Part shown: positions 1 through 8,261 of the stretch, in pieces
How positions within the stretch are numbered: the first letter of the stretch is position 1
How the letters are laid out: every line of letters begins with the position of its first letter
From: Leucobacter komagatae
GTDB taxonomy: Bacteria; Actinomycetota; Actinomycetes; Actinomycetales; Microbacteriaceae
Assembly: GCF_000834055.1 (NCBI RefSeq)
Contig: NZ_JXSQ01000025.1
Coordinates: 1-46,314, forward strand
DNA: 46,314 nt
Direction: 5' to 3'
Program-made: the position numbers and the translations under genes
Notes under the pieces: generated by a model
The model's input: the letters and a program-made list of their open reading frames with translations, nothing else
Databases searched by the model: none
What the model was told of the DNA's origin: nothing

Positions 1-26
1 TGCTGGGAGGGGGGCGGGGAGGCCCG

Positions 27-905
27 CTAGAACACCATCGGGCGGTCGTAGTCGTCCTCGAACGTGCCCCCGAGCAGGCTCGGATCGATATCCACGACGA
101 CCGGCACGTGGTCGCTCGGGGCGTCGCCGCGGCGCTCGTCGCGGTGGATGCTCGCACCCGTCACGGTGTCGGCAAACGCCTCGGACCCCATGATGAAGTC
201 GATCCGCATCCCCTCATCCTTCTGGAAGCGGCCGGCCTTGTAGTCCCAGAACGTGTAGCCCTCGGGTACGATGGGCCGCACGACGTCGGCGACGAGGGGC
301 GCAAACGCCTCGAACGCGGCGCGCTCCGCGGGGGAGACGTGGGTGGATCGGCCGAGCACGAACGACGGGTCGCCCATGTCGGCGTCGAGCGGGGCGACGT
401 TCCAGTCGCCCATGAGGGCGAGCGGCAGCTCGGGGTCCTCGTCCAGCCAGGCCTCCGTGTTGTTGCGGAGCGCTTGGAGCCAGTCGAGCTTGTACTCGAG
501 GTGCGGATCCTCAAGCGAGCGACCGTTGGGAACATACAGGCTCCAGAGTCGCAGGTCGCCGACGGTGACGCCGAGCGCGCGCGCCTCAAGCGGGAGGCCG
601 TTCGGGCCCGTGCCCTGCACCTCTTCCTGCCCCTTGATGGGCTTGCCGAAGCCGGGCATGCCGTCGAAGCCGCGCGCCACGTCGGTCATCTCGTGGCGGC
701 TCGCGAACGCGACACCATTCCACTGGTTCAGGCCGTTGATCTCAAGGTGGTAGCCAGCCTGCTCGAATGCCTCGATGGGGAACTGGTCGGGGCGGCACTT
801 GATCTCCTGCATCGCGAGGACGTCAATATCCTCCCGTTGCAGCCAGTCGACGACGCGACCGAATCGAGTGCGGATCGAGTTGACGTTCCAGGTGGCGATG
901 CGCAT
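27..905 (-). CDS. xthA: Exodeoxyribonuclease III
   Basis: AP endonuclease/3'-5' exonuclease of base excision repair, 292 aa, the usual length for the family. The endonuclease/exonuclease/phosphatase fold motifs are visible: NVNSIRTR at the N-terminus, the metal-binding Glu in MQEIKC (about residue 35), GDWNVAP (about 166) and the C-terminal SDHVPV. The protein is cytoplasmic and acts on abasic sites. The ATG at 905 begins with the family-typical MRIATWNVN and has no Shine-Dalgarno. Instead TAGGCT lies 6 nt upstream (912-917), so the transcript may be leaderless. That hexamer overlaps the stop codon of the upstream hydrolase gene. Confidence 0.97.
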   Translation of the reverse strand: MRIATWNVNSIRTRFGRVVDWLQREDIDVLAMQEIKCRPDQFPIEAFEQAGYHLEINGLNQWNGVAFASRHEMTDVARGFDGMPGFGKPIKGQEEVQGTGPNGLPLEARALGVTVGDLRLWSLYVPNGRSLEDPHLEYKLDWLQALRNNTEAWLDEDPELPLALMGDWNVAPLDADMGDPSFVLGRSTHVSPAERAAFEAFAPLVADVVRPIVPEGYTFWDYKAGRFQKDEGMRIDFIMGSEAFADTVTGASIHRDERRGDAPSDHVPVVVDIDPSLLGGTFEDDYDRPMVF

Positions 906-911
906 AGCACC

Positions 912-917
912 AGCCTA
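912..917 (-). promoter_or_regulatory. Probable -10 box of leaderless xthA
   Basis: TAGGCT on the minus strand is separated by six bases (GGTGCT) from the xthA ATG. There is no recognisable ribosome-binding site, so transcription probably starts at or next to the start codon. The box overlaps the TAG stop (915-917) of the hydrolase gene. No convincing -35 is seen. Confidence 0.45.
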
Positions 918-2249
918 GCTGGGCTCCGCACCGAGTGCTGTGTGCCGTTCGAGGAAGGCGAGCACCCGCGGCCACGCGTCCTGGCGTGCCGCCGCGATTC
1001 CCTGTGGCGTGCCGCCGAGGTGGATCGGCCCGACCTGCTTCGCCGGGTCGGCCCCGGGGAGTTCGGAGGTGCCGAGCACGGTTGCGGGGTTGCCGTTTGG
1101 CCCGATGGTGTGGCCGGCGTTCGGGTAGCTCAGGAATTCGACCTCGTGGGCGAAGCCGTGTGCCTCCAGTCGCTCGATGGCCCAGCGGCTGTAGGTGGCT
1201 CCCGGCCAGAGCAGGTCGTCTTCTCCTGCGATGAAGAGGATGGGCCCCGAAATGTTCTCGACGGGGATTTCGGCTGCCGCGTGCTGTTCGCGATCCTGGA
1301 AGTTGCGCAGTGAGTTGATTGCGAACACCTGTACGCCGTCGCGTGTTTCCTGGGTAGGGCGGCTTCCCGTCCACCGCTGCGCGTAGGGGACCGGTTCGCC
1401 GTTGCGTGTCCAGGCAGAGCGGCCGGCCTCGACATCGTCTGGCCCCATGCCGCCGTTGACGTATGCGCTTGGCACCCAGGCGAGTACGGATTTGATCTGC
1501 GGGTAGCTGCTCCCGAGGAGGAGCGCGAGCTCGCCGCCGCGTGAGGTGCCGCTGATGGTGAGGGTGCTGGTGTCGAGTTCTGGTCGCCGCTCGAGCCAGT
1601 CGATTGCGGTGCCGAAGTATTCGAGGGGGATCTCCGTGAGTGTCGGCGGCAGGAAGCCCGGTTCGGGGGCGTTGAAGTATGCGAGGGCGAGTGCGGCGTA
1701 GCCGTGTGATGAGTACAGAGCTGCGATCGGCTCCGGCACGCCGCCGTCCGAGCCTGGCACGACGATGATCGTGGGAAACGGGCCCGTTCCCTCTGGGGTG
1801 AACAGGGTCCCGTAGAGGCCGTCTTCGCGTACTTCGGTTCGCGACACGGTCCCGTGAACGGGCTGCCGGACGATGGTCGTCGTTGCGACGAGCTCGTCGT
1901 TCACCGAGGCGGTGATCTCGACGGTGTAGTCGGCGAGTCCGGAGTTCACGAAGCGAGCGTTGCTTGGGCGCACGGGTGACTCCGGGTCCGCGGCGAGTGC
2001 CCAGAGCAGCCCCTCGGCGTCGGGGACGAGGAAGTCGCCAAATACGGGGGTGTCGCGGTCGAGGTCGATGCGGCCGGCGCTGTCGGCAACGTACGCAACG
2101 CGGGATCGCCATGTCGTGGTGTCGGGGATCACCACGGTCGCCTCAACGGTGACGAGGCTGCGCGGTGCGAGGCCCTCGATGGTGACGGCGATGGGGGTGT
2201 CGATGAGGCCGACTGCCGGCGTGGCGGTGACCGTTGGGGGTGTTGGCAT
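915..2249 (-). CDS. Acyl-CoA thioesterase/BAAT-like alpha/beta hydrolase
   Basis: 444 aa from the ATG at 2249, which is preceded by AAGGACC; reading is open upstream but has no better start. The N-terminal ~130 residues look like the immunoglobulin-like acyl-CoA thioester hydrolase/bile acid-CoA amino acid N-acetyltransferase (BAAT) N-domain (PAVGLIDTPIAVTIEGL). The C-terminal part is an alpha/beta hydrolase with nucleophile elbow GTSRGGE (Ser, not the Cys of some BAAT enzymes), acid region GEDDLLWPG and catalytic His in NAGHTIGPN. No signal peptide, so it is probably cytoplasmic. It is divergent from the catabolic locus that starts at 2440 and shares that intergenic region, so co-regulation is possible. 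The acyl substrate is unknown. Confidence 0.85.
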   Translation of the reverse strand: MPTPPTVTATPAVGLIDTPIAVTIEGLAPRSLVTVEATVVIPDTTTWRSRVAYVADSAGRIDLDRDTPVFGDFLVPDAEGLLWALAADPESPVRPSNARFVNSGLADYTVEITASVNDELVATTTIVRQPVHGTVSRTEVREDGLYGTLFTPEGTGPFPTIIVVPGSDGGVPEPIAALYSSHGYAALALAYFNAPEPGFLPPTLTEIPLEYFGTAIDWLERRPELDTSTLTISGTSRGGELALLLGSSYPQIKSVLAWVPSAYVNGGMGPDDVEAGRSAWTRNGEPVPYAQRWTGSRPTQETRDGVQVFAINSLRNFQDREQHAAAEIPVENISGPILFIAGEDDLLWPGATYSRWAIERLEAHGFAHEVEFLSYPNAGHTIGPNGNPATVLGTSELPGADPAKQVGPIHLGGTPQGIAAARQDAWPRVLAFLERHTALGAEPS

Positions 2250-2439
2250 TGCTGGTCCTTCTGGGTGGGGTCTTGGGTGCCGAGGTGAGCCGGCTTGCTG
2301 GCAATCGTGCAGCAATCATTTCACTTGCCGTTATGTGTGAAGTAACTTGCTGTAATAAATACTGACAGAGATTTATGGCAACCATAAGCTGAGGCACATA
2401 TTCGAGTGGGGGAATCCCCACCGCACGGAAGGGCGGATC
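2250..2439. promoter_or_regulatory. Divergent promoter region with inverted repeat
   Basis: This 190-bp spacer lies between the hydrolase and the reductase-led operon and is locally AT-rich. It contains a perfect inverted repeat TTATGG-caa-CCATAA at 2373-2387, and a looser TTCAC...GTGAA pair around 2320-2341. The TAATAAAT stretch at about 2353-2360 could supply a -10 element. The repeat sits about 50 bp before the ATG at 2440 and is a reasonable operator candidate. The regulator is not encoded next to it. Confidence 0.45.
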
Positions 2440-3366
2440 ATGACGGTACAGACGCGTACGGCATTGGGAAGAGTCGAGATCGCGGGCACCACAGTGTCGC
2501 GGGTCGGCTTTGGGGCTGCGCGCCTCACTGCCGGCGACGGTTGGGGCACGCCGAAGGACCCAGCCGCTGCGCGCAACCTCCTCCTTGCCGCCATTGACGC
2601 GGGCTACGACTACGTCGACACGGCCGATTCGCTTGGCCCAGGTGTGAGCGAGCAGATCATCGGCGACGCCGTCGGGAACCGCAGTGACGTGCTCGTCGCA
2701 ACGAAGGTCGGAATGCTCCGCCCATCCCCGACAGTGTTCAGCATCCTCGGGCGGCCCGACTACCTCAGGCAGCAGATCCACCTCAGCCTGCAGCGGCTGC
2801 GCCGCGACAGGATCGAGCTGCTCTACCTCCACCGCATCGACCCCGACTACCCACTCGCCGATCAGCTCGGGGTGCTCCAGGAGGCGCGTGACCGCGGCGA
2901 CGTCGGGGCAATCGGAATCAGCGAGCCCACGCTCATCCAGCTCGAAGAGGCGGCGACGCTCGAACCGGCGCTCGCCGCGGTGCAGAGCCTGTACAACCCC
3001 GTCGCGCGGGCAAACACCACGGTGGCGACGCGCTCCCGCGAGCTGAACATTCCCTTCGTCGCCTACTGGCCGCTCGTCGGGAGAGGTCTGCAGCAGGCCC
3101 ACAAGGCGCAGCTGTTCGAGGAGTTCCGCATCATCGGGGACAAGGTCGGCCTGAGCCCGCACCAGTTGAGCCTCTCCTGGATTTTCACCACGCAACCCGA
3201 GTCGCTCGCGGTTGCCGGATCGCGTTCGATCAGCCACCTCGTGCAAAACCTCGTCGCAGCAGACATTCTGCTCGACGGCTGCATCGCCGCTGAGGTTTCC
3301 CAAGCGGTCGAGCGGGTCATCGGCGATGTGACCTTCAACCCCAAGTTCCCCAAGGAGGAGCAATGA
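2440..3366 (+). CDS. Aldo/keto reductase family protein lacking the catalytic Tyr
   Basis: 308-aa TIM-barrel aldo/keto reductase homologue. The family tetrad should be Asp-Tyr-Lys-His. Asp60 (DTAD), Lys89 (VATKVGM) and His131 (LYLHRID) are present, but the position of the general-acid Tyr is Leu65 (DTADSLGPGVSEQ, codon ctt at 2632-2634). Changing a Tyr codon into ctt needs more than one substitution, so a simple sequencing error is unlikely. The protein may have lost reductase activity, use another acid, or serve a lyase/isomerase or regulatory role. It is the first gene of the operon. Its stop overlaps the next start as ATGA, which implies translational coupling to the amidohydrolase. Confidence 0.85.
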   Translation: MTVQTRTALGRVEIAGTTVSRVGFGAARLTAGDGWGTPKDPAAARNLLLAAIDAGYDYVDTADSLGPGVSEQIIGDAVGNRSDVLVATKVGMLRPSPTVFSILGRPDYLRQQIHLSLQRLRRDRIELLYLHRIDPDYPLADQLGVLQEARDRGDVGAIGISEPTLIQLEEAATLEPALAAVQSLYNPVARANTTVATRSRELNIPFVAYWPLVGRGLQQAHKAQLFEEFRIIGDKVGLSPHQLSLSWIFTTQPESLAVAGSRSISHLVQNLVAADILLDGCIAAEVSQAVERVIGDVTFNPKFPKEEQ

Positions 3367-4682
3367 CCCGCACCGCAACAGACCCCATCGAGACCTACGC
3401 AGGCTACAACGCAGGTGACCTCGACGGGCCGGCAGTGGAAGTCGTCGCCGGAACTCCGTTCAGTGGTGCGGCCGAGGCAACGATTGACCGGGTAATTGCG
3501 CGCATCGAAACGCTCCGCCCCGAGCTCGAACAGCTCGCGGTGGAGCTCTACGAGGATCCGGAGACCGCGTTCCAGGAGCACCGCAGCGTCGCCCGTATCG
3601 CGCAACTGCTCGAGCGGCACGGCCACGAAGCGACCGTCGGCGCGTTCGGCCTGCCGACTGCCTTCGTTGCGACGGTGGGAACCGAGGGTCCGCACTTCGC
3701 GATCGTCGCAGAGTACGACGCGCTGCCAGGCGTCGGGCACGCCTGCGGCCATAACATCATCGCTGGCGTAGCGATCGGCGCCTTTCTGGCTCTTGCCCCC
3801 GAGGTGGCCGAGCTCGGTGGCCGACTGAGCCTTATCGGCACACCAGCGGAGGAGAGCGGCGGCGGCAAGGAGCACGTGCTCCGGGCTGGCGGGTTCGACG
3901 ACGTCGACGCCGCGGGAATGGTGCACCCGAGCGTCGGCAATCAGGTCTCCCCGATCTACGGGTCTGGGACGAGCGGGGTGCGTAGGGTGCGCGTGCGCTA
4001 TCACGGCCGTGCGGCGCACGCGGCTGGTAGCCCATATCTCGGGCTCAACGCGCTCGACGCTGTTGTGACGGCGTACCAGTCGATCGCGCAGCTCAGGCAG
4101 CACATCCTCCCCATTGACCGGATCCACGGGGTGATCGTGAACGGCGGCCAAGCGGCAAACATCGTGCCCGAGTTCACCGAGGCGGAGTTCCTCGTTCGCT
4201 CCTCCAACATCGAGACGCTCAACGTGCTCACGGAGCGGGTGATCGAGATCTTCGAGGCCGCGGCGCTCGCTACGGGCACTCGCGCCGAGATCGAGCCAGA
4301 TTTTGAGCCACCATACCTGCCGCTCAAGCAGAACGTCTCGCTGGTGAAGCACTGGGCGAAGCACCTCGAGCGCAGCGGCCGCACTGTCCCGCTGCAACCA
4401 GCAAGGGTCACCCACGGCGGGCCGTCGACCGACATGGGGAATGTGAGCTGGGCGATTCCATCGGTGCACCCGGCGCTCGGGCTTGGCGGCGGCCCCGACG
4501 TGCTGCCGCACAACGCATCGTTCGCAGCGAGCACGATTGAGCCCCCAGCATTCGCGGCGCTCGCAGATGCAGCTTCGGCGCTTGCCGGGCTCGCGGCGGA
4601 CTACCTATCGGACGCTGCGCTGCGGGAGGCCGCGGCTGCGGAGTTCGACCGCGCGGGTGGCAGGAAGCGGTGGGAGGGGTGA
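3363..4682 (+). CDS. M20D-family amidohydrolase (N-deacylase)
   Basis: 439-aa zinc/manganese amidohydrolase of the aminoacylase/AbgB/HipO group. The metal site GHACGHN follows EYDALPGVG (about residues 120-136), the catalytic/metal glutamates are in EESGGGKE, and a late HGGPSTDMG motif supplies the last ligand. Family members remove N-acyl groups from amino-acid conjugates or cleave aminobenzoyl-glutamate. It is coupled to the reductase upstream (ATGA) and to the permease downstream (GTGA). Lying in an operon with a peptide-type importer and flavin monooxygenases, it probably deacylates an imported N-acyl compound or an N-acylated pathway intermediate. The exact substrate cannot be read from sequence. 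Confidence 0.9.
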   Translation: MTRTATDPIETYAGYNAGDLDGPAVEVVAGTPFSGAAEATIDRVIARIETLRPELEQLAVELYEDPETAFQEHRSVARIAQLLERHGHEATVGAFGLPTAFVATVGTEGPHFAIVAEYDALPGVGHACGHNIIAGVAIGAFLALAPEVAELGGRLSLIGTPAEESGGGKEHVLRAGGFDDVDAAGMVHPSVGNQVSPIYGSGTSGVRRVRVRYHGRAAHAAGSPYLGLNALDAVVTAYQSIAQLRQHILPIDRIHGVIVNGGQAANIVPEFTEAEFLVRSSNIETLNVLTERVIEIFEAAALATGTRAEIEPDFEPPYLPLKQNVSLVKHWAKHLERSGRTVPLQPARVTHGGPSTDMGNVSWAIPSVHPALGLGGGPDVLPHNASFAASTIEPPAFAALADAASALAGLAADYLSDAALREAAAAEFDRAGGRKRWEG

Positions 4683-5668
4683 GTGCGGCGCTGCTCGCTC
4701 AGCCGCGACTGCGCTCGCGCGGAGTCGCGGCGGTTCCGCGGTGGGTGCGGATCCTCGGCCGCAGCGTGTTCGACCTTGCGCTCGTCGTCTGGATCGCGGC
4801 GACCATCGCGTTCCTCGCGCTGCGGCTCATTCCCGGCGACCCGCTCGACGTGCTCTTGTCCGGTGTGCAGGATTCGACGCCGGAGATGCGGGCAGCGATC
4901 GCCGAACAGTACGGGCTCGATCAGCCGGTCATCGTGCAATACTTCAGCTACATCGGCGGCGTGCTGCGCGGCGACCTCGGGACGAGCTACCACCTTGGCG
5001 CCCCCGTCACCCAGATCCTGTTCAGCGAGCTCGGGCCTACGATTCAGCTCACGGTCGCGGCGATGCTCGTCTCGGTACTTGCAGCCTCGGCGATTGCGCT
5101 GCTCACCAGCGGCCAGCGCAAGGGCGTGCGATTCGTGGCGCAGGCGGTCGAGATCGTCTCGATATCGGTGCCGTCATTCTGGCTTGGCATTGTGCTCATG
5201 ACGGTGTTCTCCTTTGGGCTCCGCTGGCTGCCGGCGTTTGGCAACGGTTCGCCAGCGACGCTCGTGCTCCCGGTGATCACCCTCGCCGTGCCGCTGACTG
5301 GCATTATCAGCCAGATCCTCCGCGAACGCATCGAGTATCAACTCCATGAGCCGTTCGTGACGACGATTCGCGCGCGCGGCGTTGGGGAGACGAGTTTGCG
5401 CTCCGGGCACCTGCTCCGCCACGCGAGTGTGCCCGTGCTCACGCTGAGCAGCATTCTGTTCGGCTCGCTCCTCACCGGAACGGTCATCATCGAGACCCTC
5501 TTCGCGCGTGCGGGCATCGGCAGGGTCATTGTGCTTGCGTTGCAGAGCCGCGACGTGCCTGTTGTGCTCGGCTTCGTGATCTTTGCCGCGATCGTTTTCA
5601 TTGTGATCAACACCGTCGTTGACCTTGTGCTGCCGCTGATCGACCCGCGCCTGAGGGGGGAACGATGA
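4679..5668 (+). CDS. Oligopeptide-type ABC transporter permease (DppB-like)
   Basis: 329-aa inner-membrane permease of the DppB/OppB type, with about six hydrophobic segments, a conserved N-terminal ALRLIPGDPLDVL segment and the late ARAGIGRVI motif. I chose the GTG at 4679, which overlaps the amidohydrolase stop as GTGA and has a G-rich ribosome-binding site just upstream; the frame also offers GTG at 4670. It forms the translocation channel with the next gene product. Confidence 0.93.
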   Translation: MSAALLAQPRLRSRGVAAVPRWVRILGRSVFDLALVVWIAATIAFLALRLIPGDPLDVLLSGVQDSTPEMRAAIAEQYGLDQPVIVQYFSYIGGVLRGDLGTSYHLGAPVTQILFSELGPTIQLTVAAMLVSVLAASAIALLTSGQRKGVRFVAQAVEIVSISVPSFWLGIVLMTVFSFGLRWLPAFGNGSPATLVLPVITLAVPLTGIISQILRERIEYQLHEPFVTTIRARGVGETSLRSGHLLRHASVPVLTLSSILFGSLLTGTVIIETLFARAGIGRVIVLALQSRDVPVVLGFVIFAAIVFIVINTVVDLVLPLIDPRLRGER

Positions 5669-6543
5669 CCATCGAAGCCACACGCCAGCAGCTGTCGCCT
5701 CGCCAGCCTCGCCAGCCCCGCGGGCGCGGCACGTTTGCTCCGGTCGGCGTGCTCATCGCGTTCGTGGTGTTCGCGCTGCTCGTTCTCGCGGCGCTCGCCC
5801 CGTGGCTGTTCACGCAGCACGATCCCATCGCGAGCGACCCTCGCAACGCGTTTGCGAGCCCAAGCGCTGAGCACTGGTTGGGAACCGACCAGATCGGAAG
5901 AGACCTGTTCTCGCGGCTCGTCCACGGTGCGCGCTACTCGATCTCGCTCGGCGTCTTCGCGACGCTCATCGGGCTCGTCGGCGGGGTGATCCTCGGGGTG
6001 CTCGCCGGCTACACGCGCGGGATCTGGGACCGCGCCATCACCCGTTTCCTTGACGTGCTGCTCGCGTTCCCTGACGTGCTCGTCGCCCTCGTCACGATCA
6101 CCGTGCTCGGCCCGGGCGAGTGGAGCCTCATCTGGGCGGTTGGCCTCGGCAGGCTCCCCGGGGCTGCGCGCCTCGTGCGCGGCGAGGTGCTGCGCATCAA
6201 GCAGTCCGGATTCGTGCGCGCGGGGGTCGGGATCGGGCTCACGCAACGCCAGCTCGTGCTCCGCCACATCGTGCCCAATAGCCTCGGTTCGGTGCTCGTG
6301 AGCTCGGTGCTCGGGGTGGGGGTGAGCATCATCTTCGGTGCCTCGCTCAGCTTCCTCGGGCTCGGCTCGGTGCCACCGACCCCTGAGTGGGGGCTCATGC
6401 TCTCCGAAGCGCGGCAGTACCTGAGCATTTCGCCGTGGACGGCGATCTGGCCGGGCATATTCATCACCATCACAGTGGTGTCGATCACCGTTATCGGCCG
6501 CTGGGCGCAACAGCGATTCATCGCGAAACGGAGTTCACTATGA
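5665..6543 (+). CDS. Oligopeptide-type ABC transporter permease (DppC-like)
   Basis: 292-aa DppC/OppC-type permease. The N-terminal cytoplasmic tail is followed by a membrane segment and the HWLGTDQIGRDLFSRLVHGAR signature region, then the EAA-type loop and about five more hydrophobic segments. The start overlaps the upstream stop (ATGA). It partners the preceding permease and the fused ATPase that follows. Confidence 0.94.
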   Translation: MTIEATRQQLSPRQPRQPRGRGTFAPVGVLIAFVVFALLVLAALAPWLFTQHDPIASDPRNAFASPSAEHWLGTDQIGRDLFSRLVHGARYSISLGVFATLIGLVGGVILGVLAGYTRGIWDRAITRFLDVLLAFPDVLVALVTITVLGPGEWSLIWAVGLGRLPGAARLVRGEVLRIKQSGFVRAGVGIGLTQRQLVLRHIVPNSLGSVLVSSVLGVGVSIIFGASLSFLGLGSVPPTPEWGLMLSEARQYLSISPWTAIWPGIFITITVVSITVIGRWAQQRFIAKRSSL

Positions 6544-8261
6544 CCGAACCACTCGTTCAAGTCGCGGGGCTGCGGATACGCTTCGGGGAGCTCACCGCGG
6601 TGCACGAACTCGGCTTCGAGCTGTATCCGGGGCAGTGCGTCGCGCTCGTCGGCGAGTCCGGCTCGGGGAAGTCCGTGACCGTCAGGAGCCTGCTTGGGCT
6701 CGTCGGCCGCGGGGCAACCGTCGAGGCGGACACGCTGCGGCTCGGTGGCCGCGATCTGCAGTCGCTTTCGCCGGGCGAGTGGCGGAAGCTGCGAGGCGCC
6801 GAGGTCGGGCTCGTGATGCAAGACGCCCTCGTCTCGCTTGACCCGCTCGTTAGGGTAGGCGACCAGGTCGCCGAGCCCATCAGGGCGCACGGGCAGCTCG
6901 CCCGCGCGGCCAGGGGTCGCAGGGCGGTCGAGCTGCTCGCGAGCGCAGGCGTACCTGAGGCGCAGATGCGGGCAAAGCAGTACCCGCATGAGCTGTCCGG
7001 CGGGCTGCGCCAGCGCGCACTCATCGCGAGCGCGATCGCCGCCGGCCCGCGCGTGCTCATCGCAGACGAGCCGACGACGGCGCTCGACGTCACCGTGCAG
7101 GCTCAGGTGCTCGAGCTGCTCGATTCGCTGCGAGAACAGGGTATGGGCCTCATTCTCGTCAGCCATGACCTCGCCGTTGTCTCCCAGCTAGCCGACGAGA
7201 TCCTGGTGATGCACAATGGCCGGGTCGTTGAGCAGGGGCCAACCGCACGCGTGCTTGGCGCTCCAGCGTCCTCGTACACGAAGCAGCTGCTCGCCGCGAT
7301 TCCGTCGCGCGGATCGCGCGGCCGCAGCCTGACGATCACCTCGGAGGCCGAAGTGGACGCGTCGGTGGGGGAGAAGGGCAGTGTGGATCGAAGCGTCGCG
7401 GTCGCGGATCGGACAATCCCTGCCGCGGTGCAGCGCGAGGCGCCAGTACTCCAGGCCCTTGACCTCGTCAAAAGCTATGCCCGGCCGGGAGGCGGGCAGA
7501 CGCGTGCGCTCGACAGGGTGTCGTTCGCGCTGCGCCGCGGGAGCACGCTCGGGATCGTCGGCGAATCCGGGTCTGGGAAGTCGACGGCGGCGAACGTGGT
7601 GCTCGGCTTCACTGCCCCGGACTCTGGCAGGGTACTGCTCGACGGCAAACCATGGTCGGAGCTGCGTGAGCGCGGTCGCCGGCCACTGCGGCACCGCATC
7701 CAGTCCATCTCGCAGGATCCGCTCGGCTCCTTCGATCCGCGAGCCAACGTGCAAGCGATCCTCACCGAAACCCTTGAGGCCGTTGGGGTGCCGGCGCGAG
7801 AGCGCCGTGACCGAGCGGTTGAGCTGCTCGAACGGGTCGACCTCGGCGGTGAGCATCTTGCGCGCAACCCACTCGAGCTTTCCGGCGGCCAACGCCAACG
7901 AGTGGCAATCTCGCGCGCACTGGCGACGAGCCCCGAGGTGCTCGTCTGCGACGAAGCAGTATCTGCTCTCGACGTCTCGATCCAGGCGCAGGTGCTTGAC
8001 CTCCTCTCCGACTTGCAGCGCGACACCGGGGTGTCGCTGCTGTTCATCTCGCACGACCTCGGGGTGATCAGCCATGTCGCAGACGAGGTGATCGTGATGC
8101 GGCGTGGCCAGGTCGTCGAGGCCGGGCGCACCCAGACCGTGTTCGACGAGCCGAGGCACGAATACACGCGCCAACTCGTCGACGCCATCCCCAGGCTCCG
8201 CTTCCACGGAGCCGACCCAACTCTCACCCACACTCCGAACGAAAGTATCCACACATCGTGA
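6540..8261 (+). CDS. Fused DppD-DppF type ABC ATPase
   Basis: 573 aa starting at the ATG that overlaps the permease stop (ATGA). Two complete nucleotide-binding domains sit in one chain. Domain 1 has Walker A GESGSGKSVT (about residue 38), signature LSGGLRQR and Walker B LIADEPTTALD. Domain 2 has Walker A GESGSGKSTA (about 340), signature LSGGQRQR and Walker B LVCDEAVSALD. Both carry the usual catalytic Glu. The linker of about 50 residues around 265-320 is charged and poorly conserved. It energises peptide/nickel/opine-family import together with the adjacent permeases and binding protein. Confidence 0.95.
   Translation: MTEPLVQVAGLRIRFGELTAVHELGFELYPGQCVALVGESGSGKSVTVRSLLGLVGRGATVEADTLRLGGRDLQSLSPGEWRKLRGAEVGLVMQDALVSLDPLVRVGDQVAEPIRAHGQLARAARGRRAVELLASAGVPEAQMRAKQYPHELSGGLRQRALIASAIAAGPRVLIADEPTTALDVTVQAQVLELLDSLREQGMGLILVSHDLAVVSQLADEILVMHNGRVVEQGPTARVLGAPASSYTKQLLAAIPSRGSRGRSLTITSEAEVDASVGEKGSVDRSVAVADRTIPAAVQREAPVLQALDLVKSYARPGGGQTRALDRVSFALRRGSTLGIVGESGSGKSTAANVVLGFTAPDSGRVLLDGKPWSELRERGRRPLRHRIQSISQDPLGSFDPRANVQAILTETLEAVGVPARERRDRAVELLERVDLGGEHLARNPLELSGGQRQRVAISRALATSPEVLVCDEAVSALDVSIQAQVLDLLSDLQRDTGVSLLFISHDLGVISHVADEVIVMRRGQVVEAGRTQTVFDEPRHEYTRQLVDAIPRLRFHGADPTLTHTPNESIHTS

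Noticed and set aside
108..1313. Long plus-strand open frame opposite xthA and the hydrolase
   Set aside because: Antisense shadow in GC-rich DNA; low-complexity Arg/Val/Gly composition, no family motifs and no ribosome-binding site.
2143..3378. Long minus-strand frame across the aldo/keto reductase gene
   Set aside because: Shadow of a strongly recognised gene; its translation has no domain signature.
3063..4511. 482-codon minus-strand frame opposite the M20D gene
   Set aside because: Antisense shadow; the plus-strand M20D motifs and operon overlaps are decisive.
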